Below the pieces are notes generated by a model. The model ran no database searches. It was not told where the DNA came from and saw only the letters and a list, made by a program, of their open reading frames with translations. DNA of 12,200 bases from Planctomycetia bacterium (lineage in GTDB: Bacteria > Planctomycetota > UBA11346): contig SYDV01000106.1 in assembly GCA_005801395.1 (NCBI GenBank), forward strand, positions 1 to 12,200. Direction: 5' to 3'. Every line of letters begins with the position of its first letter. Within the stretch, counting starts at the first letter, position 1. The translations under genes were made by a program, and so were the position numbers. This document shows, piece by piece, positions 7,126 through 12,200 of this stretch.

Positions 7126-8544
7126 TTAAGCGATAATACTTTTCACCACTTTCCCATGCACGTCAGTCAGGCGGAAATCGCGACCAGCATAACGGAAGGT
7201 GAATCGTTCATGGTCAAAGCCCATCAATGCCATGATGGTTGCTTGAAGATCATGTACATGCACTGGTTGTTCAACAGCCTTAAAACCAAATTCATCGGTG
7301 GCGCCATGAACGTGGCCACCTTTAACGCCACCACCGGCTAACCACGTGGTAAAGCCCCAATGATTATGATCGCGGCCATTTATTTTACCTTGATTGGAAC
7401 CCGGCTTTGGCATTTCCACCACCGGTGTGCGTCCAAATTCTCCGCTCCAAATTATCAATGTTTCATCTAACAAACCACGTTGTTTCAAATCTTTAATTAA
7501 AGCCGCGATGGGCTGATCACATTCACCGGCCAAACGTTTATGATTGACTTCAATATCATCATGGCTGTCCCATGGTTGACCATCACCGTGCCAAATTTGT
7601 ACAAAGCGCACACCTTTTTCGATCATGCGACGGGCATACAACATTTGCCGCGCCTGGGTGCCTTCGCCATACATATCCATGATATGCTTGGGTTCTTTTG
7701 ATAAATCAAAAACATCACTGGCTTCCATCTGCATACGATATGCCAGCTCAAACGATTGAATTCGAGCATCCAATTGCGAATCCTGTTGGCGGGCTTTACT
7801 ATGCTCTTGGTTCATTTGCAGTAGTAAATCTAATTGTGCACGCTGTTGTTTTGATGAACCGTAGTGATGCTTAATATTTTCCACTAATTTATCGACATCG
7901 GAATGTTTGGTATCCAAGTGCGTGCCTTGGAAAATGCCTGGCAAAAAACCGGCTTGCCAGTTTTGCGATTCTTGAATCGGATAACCACCAGGGCACATCA
8001 CCACAAAACCTGGAAGATTTTGATTGAGAGTTCCCAGTCCATACGTCATCCAAGAACCCATACTGGGGCGCACCTGACGAGCATCGCCGCAATTCAATAG
8101 CAGTAACGATGGTTCATGATTGGGCACATCGGCGTGCATCGAACGAATAATACACAAATCATCAACGCACTCACCAACATTTTTAAATAGGTCACTGACT
8201 TCGATGCCACTTTTACCGTATTTTTTAAAGGCAAATGGAGAACCTAATGCGGCCCCTGTCGGACGTTCGGTCTTGAGCGTAGTCGGTAACATTTTCCCGT
8301 GATATTCGTTCAACAACGGTTTGGGATCAAACGTGTCGACGTGACTCGCGCCACCATTGGCGAATATATGAATGATGTGTTTTGCTTTTACGGGGAAGTG
8401 CGGTTGGCGCGGCAATAAATTTTGGAAAGCAACCGGAGCTCCTTCATCAGCCAATAAACTACCTTGTAACAGCGGTCCGAGCGCCAATGCCCCAAAGCCC
8501 ATGCCAGTGCGAGCAAGTAATTGTCGGCGAGTTGGTGTAAACAT
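7126..8544 (-). CDS. DUF1501 family protein, Tat-exported
   Basis: This 472-residue protein belongs to the DUF1501 family, whose fold is related to alkaline phosphatases and sulfatases; its reaction is unknown. The N-terminus is a clear twin-arginine signal: T-R-R-Q-L-L at residues 5-10, then a hydrophobic stretch to about residue 30 and a L-A-D-E cleavage region. Family marks include H-I-F-A-N-G-G-A-S-H-V-D-T-F-D-P (58-73), G-E-F-G-R-T-P (368-374) and G-R-D-H-N-H-W-G (390-397). The last two are His/Asp-rich and suit metal binding. The length is normal and nothing is missing. ATG at 8544 has AAAGGA (8550-8555) 5 bases upstream. It begins 16 bases after the DUF1549/DUF1553 gene, so the two are co-transcribed, as is usual for this pair. 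It probably acts in the periplasm with its partner. Confidence 0.92.
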   Translation of the reverse strand: MFTPTRRQLLARTGMGFGALALGPLLQGSLLADEGAPVAFQNLLPRQPHFPVKAKHIIHIFANGGASHVDTFDPKPLLNEYHGKMLPTTLKTERPTGAALGSPFAFKKYGKSGIEVSDLFKNVGECVDDLCIIRSMHADVPNHEPSLLLLNCGDARQVRPSMGSWMTYGLGTLNQNLPGFVVMCPGGYPIQESQNWQAGFLPGIFQGTHLDTKHSDVDKLVENIKHHYGSSKQQRAQLDLLLQMNQEHSKARQQDSQLDARIQSFELAYRMQMEASDVFDLSKEPKHIMDMYGEGTQARQMLYARRMIEKGVRFVQIWHGDGQPWDSHDDIEVNHKRLAGECDQPIAALIKDLKQRGLLDETLIIWSGEFGRTPVVEMPKPGSNQGKINGRDHNHWGFTTWLAGGGVKGGHVHGATDEFGFKAVEQPVHVHDLQATIMALMGFDHERFTFRYAGRDFRLTDVHGKVVKSIIA

Positions 8545-8560
8545 GTCAGTCCTTTATCTA

Positions 8561-11500
8561 TCAGTCCGTAAATGCGAATTCATTACTGAGCAATAGCGCT
8601 TGCGCGAGTCGATCCCAAACCCCCAGTGGTTCCAGGTGCATTATTGGGCCACTGAAACCAGACTCTGCCGACCACACACGACCCGCATCGACGGCCACGA
8701 CCGTTGGCGACCATTCGAAACTGTCGCTATTACTGTCGCCATTATTATCGACTACGAAGTCGATGGTTTGCCCGGCCTGTAGACGAAGACCTTCAGCGGT
8801 TGTTTTTGTGTCACCATGTTTCACGAGCCAATCGGCAACTGCTTTTCCGCCAACCACCACCAGCCCAAGGACTCCATCTCCATTTTTGCTTTTATGGCGT
8901 AATTCTCCTTCTACGCGATAATTGCCAGCGGCTGGGGCACTAAAGCGTCGCACTACTGCTAGGTCATGGGTATTGCCAGGATGACCACCATTTTTCGTCA
9001 GCGATGCCCAGGTCAATTTGGGATCAGGTAATTTTTCGCCGCCTTGCCACACCGATTTCTCAAAATGCGGCAATGCAGTGAACGATGACAGTCCTTTATC
9101 TTTCGGATTAAAAGTACCGTAACCATATGACCAAATCGGCGTTTCATTATCTTGCGCTGGTAAAGTGCCCGCCACACGAACGAATTCGGTTGCCCGTTTA
9201 ATCTCTGCTGCAGATGCGACACGTGCGTAAACATTGTTGTATAATTGCTGCACACGCTGTTCGGGATTCGTCATTTGTTCCGTTTTTTTCGCTAACGCGC
9301 GTGCTTGTTCTACCACGAATTGATTGTTCATTAAGAACAACGCCTGTTGTGGCACGGTGGTATGGTAACGAATTGGTGTGTGTGCATCTGGACTAGCAAA
9401 ATCAAAGGCTCGGAACATCCCTGGGAGATTTTGCCGATCTATTTCTAAATAAAGTGTACGGCGATTGGTGGTTGCCTGTTTTTCAAATTCGACCGGACGA
9501 CCACCAATGGTGCGGTCCAAGCGACCACTGACGGCTAGCGCGGAATCGCGCAAGGCTTCTAAATCTAAACGCTGCCGAGGAAAACGCGTCCACAGAATAT
9601 TTTCTGGATCAAGGCGCATGGCCGCCGCTGATGCCATCGACGTTTGTTGATACGTTGCTGACAACATCATTAAACGATGCAGCTTTTTCAGCGACCAACC
9701 GTCAGCAACAAATCTCGTCGTCATCCATTCAAGCAACGCCTGGTGCACGGGAGCGGCCGTACGTAAACCAAAATCACTGGGTGTGCGCACGATGCCGCTA
9801 CCGAAATGCCAGGTCCAGACACGGTTCACGATAACTCGTGCGGTCAGGGGATTTTTTTGATCTGAAATGGCACGAGCTAATTCTAAACGACCGCTGCCAT
9901 CGCTAAATGGTTTGGCCTCTTTACCTGCAATAAAACTGAGGAAGGCACGTGGCGCTTCCTCGCCATTATTACCGTGCTGACCGCGCACGAACACGTGAAC
10001 GTTATGTGGTTTAGCGCGATCATTAAGAACCATGGCACGCGGCGGTGCTCCTGGATGTGAATTGGGTAATTCATCAATTTTGCGTTGCAGCTTACTGATT
10101 TCTTCTTCTTGTTTACGCGAAATAACCGTGTTTATGCGATCAATAGGAACATTCGTCGGCGTATCAGGGCCACGTAGAACTAATCGTAATTGTTCTTTGT
10201 GTGCATCTCCATGTGGTTGATCACCATCATGAGCCGCAATGAGTGCGGCTAATTGTTTAGCGACTATTTCCGCTTTTTCTGGTTTACTGTCTTTTAGCGC
10301 CTGCAACACCAAGGGATTCATTTTATCCCCGTTCGTCGCAAAAACCGTCGCAAATAAACCTGCCGCTTTTCCAGGAAAATCCTGTTCGCTGGTTCCAGCC
10401 AACGAACGCCACGGACCAAATACAGGGTCCTCAGGTTTTACCTTTTTTAGATACTCTTTCCAACGTTGCACCATCGACTTTTCTAACGTACGTTGACCGG
10501 CAATTTCATCGGTCAGCTTGCCATCTTTGTCCAATGAATCCCAACCAGCCAATAAGTATTTCGCCAACACGTCAACGGTTCGTAACTCGGCGATGCTTTC
10601 GGTATATACCTTATTCTTATAATCATCGCGGGCCTTCTCGCGCTTGGCAAATTCCTCATTAAATGCCATCGTTGCCTGCGGATCCGACGCCGTACCTATT
10701 ATTGGTAATTGATCAGGTTCTTCACTCGATGCATACACACCATAAAGTGCATAATAATCCTTAGTCGGAATGGGATCATATTTATGATCGTGACAACGAG
10801 AACAAGAAATGGTCATGCCCAATAAGCCACGACCCAAAACATCTATGCGGTCATCAATAATATCATGAATATTATTGATGAACCGACGACCAGCAGTCAT
10901 AAAGGCCATAGCCGCTAAGTCTTTTTTATTGTTATTTTCAACTAATCGATCCGCAGCAATTTGATATTGAATAAAGCGATCATACGGCATGTCGTCATTT
11001 AACGCTTGAACCACCCAATCGCGATACGTGTACGCATAGGGATAACTGCGATCTTCCTGAAATACGTAACCTTTCGTGTCGGCGTAACGTGCGACATCCA
11101 ACCAATGTCGTCCCCAACGTTCGCCATAAGCAGGAGATGCTAATAAACGCTCTACCACTTTAGCGAAGGCTTGCGGCGACGTATCTGCGATAAACGCGGC
11201 AACCTCTTCGGCACTGACTGGTAACCCGGTGAGATCCATCGTGGCTCGACGCAACAACGCATATTTATCCGCTAGTGCGGCAGGAGTTATTTTGGCCGCT
11301 TCCAATTTTTCTAGAATAAATTTATCCAGGTCATTTTTCACCCACCCCGCTTGTTTTACGCTGGGAGGATTAACCGCAGCGACCGATTGAAATGACCAAT
11401 GCGTTTTCGTTTGTTCAGCAATCGCCGCACCAGCTTTCGGCGCTTGATCGCCTACGCGCGGATCCGGAGCACCCATTTTTACCCAGCCTTCAAAATCGGC

Positions 11501-11839
11501 GATCACGTGGTCAGGCAATTTTTCCTTTGGCGGCATTTCCAAATCTTTGTGATAGCGAATGGCCTTAATCAGCAAACTTTTATTTAGGTCACCAGGCACC
11601 ACCGCTGGACCTTCATCGCCACCTTTTAAGGTTCCGGCTTTACTATCGAGATATAACGCGCCTTTTAATTTCTTTCGTCCTTCGGCTTCAACTGAATGGC
11701 AGATATAACATTTCTCTGCTAACACCGGACGGATTTTCTTTTCAAAAAAATCCATTTCAGGACTGCTCTCTGCCGCAGTCGCTGACGAAGCCGCGATAAT
11801 TCCAGCACAGCTTACAACGATCAGAAAACGAATAGGCAT
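8561..11839 (-). CDS. Secreted PSCyt1-DUF1549-DUF1553 (planctomycete-type cytochrome) protein
   Basis: This is a 1092-residue exported multidomain protein of unknown reaction. A Sec signal peptide covers residues 1-23 (cleavage near A-T-A-A). A planctomycete-type cytochrome domain follows, with heme motif C-Y-I-C-H (44-48), V-P-G-D-L-N-K-S (about 81-88) and a candidate axial Met102 in E-M-P-P. DUF1549 spans about 168-375, including the family motif C-S-R-C-H-D-H-K-Y-D-P-I (346-357). A variable Lys/Glu-rich linker runs from about 385 to 600. DUF1553 spans about 645-890. A beta-rich insert at about 930-1050 (G-N-Y-R-V-E-G-E-L-R-H; T-I-D-F-V-V-D) precedes the usual family ending L-A-Q-A-L-L-L-S-N-E-F. 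ATG 11839 is the only standard start before an in-frame stop at 11902-11900, but it lacks a nearby Shine-Dalgarno. It is followed 16 bases later by its DUF1501 partner. Confidence 0.92.
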   Translation of the reverse strand: MPIRFLIVVSCAGIIAASSATAAESSPEMDFFEKKIRPVLAEKCYICHSVEAEGRKKLKGALYLDSKAGTLKGGDEGPAVVPGDLNKSLLIKAIRYHKDLEMPPKEKLPDHVIADFEGWVKMGAPDPRVGDQAPKAGAAIAEQTKTHWSFQSVAAVNPPSVKQAGWVKNDLDKFILEKLEAAKITPAALADKYALLRRATMDLTGLPVSAEEVAAFIADTSPQAFAKVVERLLASPAYGERWGRHWLDVARYADTKGYVFQEDRSYPYAYTYRDWVVQALNDDMPYDRFIQYQIAADRLVENNNKKDLAAMAFMTAGRRFINNIHDIIDDRIDVLGRGLLGMTISCSRCHDHKYDPIPTKDYYALYGVYASSEEPDQLPIIGTASDPQATMAFNEEFAKREKARDDYKNKVYTESIAELRTVDVLAKYLLAGWDSLDKDGKLTDEIAGQRTLEKSMVQRWKEYLKKVKPEDPVFGPWRSLAGTSEQDFPGKAAGLFATVFATNGDKMNPLVLQALKDSKPEKAEIVAKQLAALIAAHDGDQPHGDAHKEQLRLVLRGPDTPTNVPIDRINTVISRKQEEEISKLQRKIDELPNSHPGAPPRAMVLNDRAKPHNVHVFVRGQHGNNGEEAPRAFLSFIAGKEAKPFSDGSGRLELARAISDQKNPLTARVIVNRVWTWHFGSGIVRTPSDFGLRTAAPVHQALLEWMTTRFVADGWSLKKLHRLMMLSATYQQTSMASAAAMRLDPENILWTRFPRQRLDLEALRDSALAVSGRLDRTIGGRPVEFEKQATTNRRTLYLEIDRQNLPGMFRAFDFASPDAHTPIRYHTTVPQQALFLMNNQFVVEQARALAKKTEQMTNPEQRVQQLYNNVYARVASAAEIKRATEFVRVAGTLPAQDNETPIWSYGYGTFNPKDKGLSSFTALPHFEKSVWQGGEKLPDPKLTWASLTKNGGHPGNTHDLAVVRRFSAPAAGNYRVEGELRHKSKNGDGVLGLVVVGGKAVADWLVKHGDTKTTAEGLRLQAGQTIDFVVDNNGDSNSDSFEWSPTVVAVDAGRVWSAESGFSGPIMHLEPLGVWDRLAQALLLSNEFAFTD

Positions 11840-11880
11840 AGGTATAAATACTCGCGAACGAGGTTTCGTTGATAAAACAT
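11821..11880 (-). other. Possible 19-codon upstream ORF overlapping the cytochrome gene start
   Basis: An ATG at 11880-11878 opens a 19-codon frame ending in TGA at 11823-11821, inside the first codons of the 1092-residue gene and in a different frame. AAAGGA (11884-11889) lies 3 bases before it. This resembles the ribosome site of the DUF1501 gene, whereas the large gene has no such site of its own. Ribosomes loading here could re-start at ATG 11839, giving translational coupling. The peptide itself is not recognised. Confidence 0.25.
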
Positions 11881-11944
11881 TCGTCCTTTCGCTCGCGATT
11901 CAGCAAGTACTAGGACCAGCCCTCTACGCCATCACGCACGGTGC

Positions 11945-12200
11945 CTATTTACCACGCAAATCGTAGCACAACAGGCGTGGCGGGGTGCCATCCTGCCCAC
12001 GTTGGTTTTGGCATAAATATAACAGTCCATGACTAATAACCGGTGGCGTCCAGGTCTCAGAAGCTTTAATCACCCAGGCACGATGGAGCTCTTTAAACCC
12101 AGCAGGCGATAAATCATAACACAATAAATGACCTTCCTCGCCCAAGCACACGAAACGCCCTTCGACTAACACAAATTGCCCGCGAAATGGTGACATCACC
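11945..12200 (-). CDS. PQQ-type beta-propeller protein, C-terminal end only
   Basis: The last 84-85 residues of a larger protein are visible; the frame is open to the window edge, so the start lies outside. The visible part has two propeller-blade-like units. One is V-L-V-E-G-R-F-V-C-L with L-L-C-Y-D-L; the other is T-W-T-P-P-V-I-S-H-G-L-L-Y-L-C with L-L-C-Y-D-L-R, ending at a TAG. The Y/L-D-L strand ends and the W-T-P-P-V-I-x-x-G-x-L-Y phrase are typical of PQQ-like repeat proteins, many of which are exported. Whether it binds PQQ or is only a scaffold or sensor cannot be judged from this end. It lies 105 bases before the cytochrome gene on the same strand, with no terminator seen between, so it may be the upstream member of that operon. 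Confidence 0.65.
   Translation of the reverse strand, partial: VMSPFRGQFVLVEGRFVCLGEEGHLLCYDLSPAGFKELHRAWVIKASETWTPPVISHGLLYLCQNQRGQDGTPPRLLCYDLRGK

Noticed and set aside
9883..10077. Minus-strand frame within the large cytochrome gene, and many similar frames inside the long genes
   Set aside because: They lie fully inside well-supported genes in other frames, have no family resemblance and no suitable ribosome sites.
8561..11839. The second CxxCH at residues 346-350 as a second heme site
   Set aside because: This C-x-x-C-H-D-H-K-[FY]-D-P-I stretch is a general DUF1549 family motif that does not sit in a cytochrome-like domain; heme binding there cannot be supported from sequence alone.

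Overview
The window comes from a Gram-negative bacterium of middling GC content. It carries a tripartite envelope efflux system and, on the opposite strand, a run of genes of the type named after planctomycetes (PSCyt1, DUF1549, DUF1553 and DUF1501). Those families are most abundant in Planctomycetes, Verrucomicrobia and Lentisphaerae, but they also occur in some proteobacteria, and the efflux permease looks proteobacterial in style. Both halves use TTA and TTG leucine codons freely and look alike by eye, so I see no sign of recent transfer. The phylum is left open.

Positions 1-4966 (+ strand) hold an operon in the order outer-membrane factor (3' end only), periplasmic adaptor, inner-membrane RND permease. 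The genes overlap by 4 bases at ATGA and GTGA junctions, so they are almost certainly translationally coupled. The three products would form one proton-driven export channel from the inner membrane or periplasm to the outside.

Positions 4986-5843 (- strand, convergent with the efflux operon) encode a cytoplasmic protein with the His-x-Asp ... His ... Arg pattern of Fe(II)/2-oxoglutarate oxygenases. A 504-base non-coding stretch (5844-6347) follows. It separates this gene from a divergent one and holds several short palindromes and a sigma-54-like motif. Positions 6348-6989 (+) encode a 213-residue protein with the hydrophobic-strand/His-Gly and hydrophobic-strand/Cys signature of clan CD (caspase/gingipain/C80-like) cysteine peptidases. 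It stands alone and is closed by a strong hairpin. It is the least explained gene in the window.

Positions 7126-12200 (- strand) look like one transcription unit read right to left. First comes the 3' end of a PQQ-type beta-propeller protein. Next is a secreted 1092-residue protein with an N-terminal cytochrome-like domain, DUF1549 and DUF1553. Sixteen bases further on is a Tat-exported DUF1501 protein. The last two are the classic pair found side by side in planctomycete-type genomes. Their substrate is unknown; all three look periplasmic or exported. A 19-codon upstream ORF with its own Shine-Dalgarno overlaps the start of the 1092-residue gene and may control it.

No tRNA, rRNA, CRISPR array, insertion sequence or attachment site was seen.
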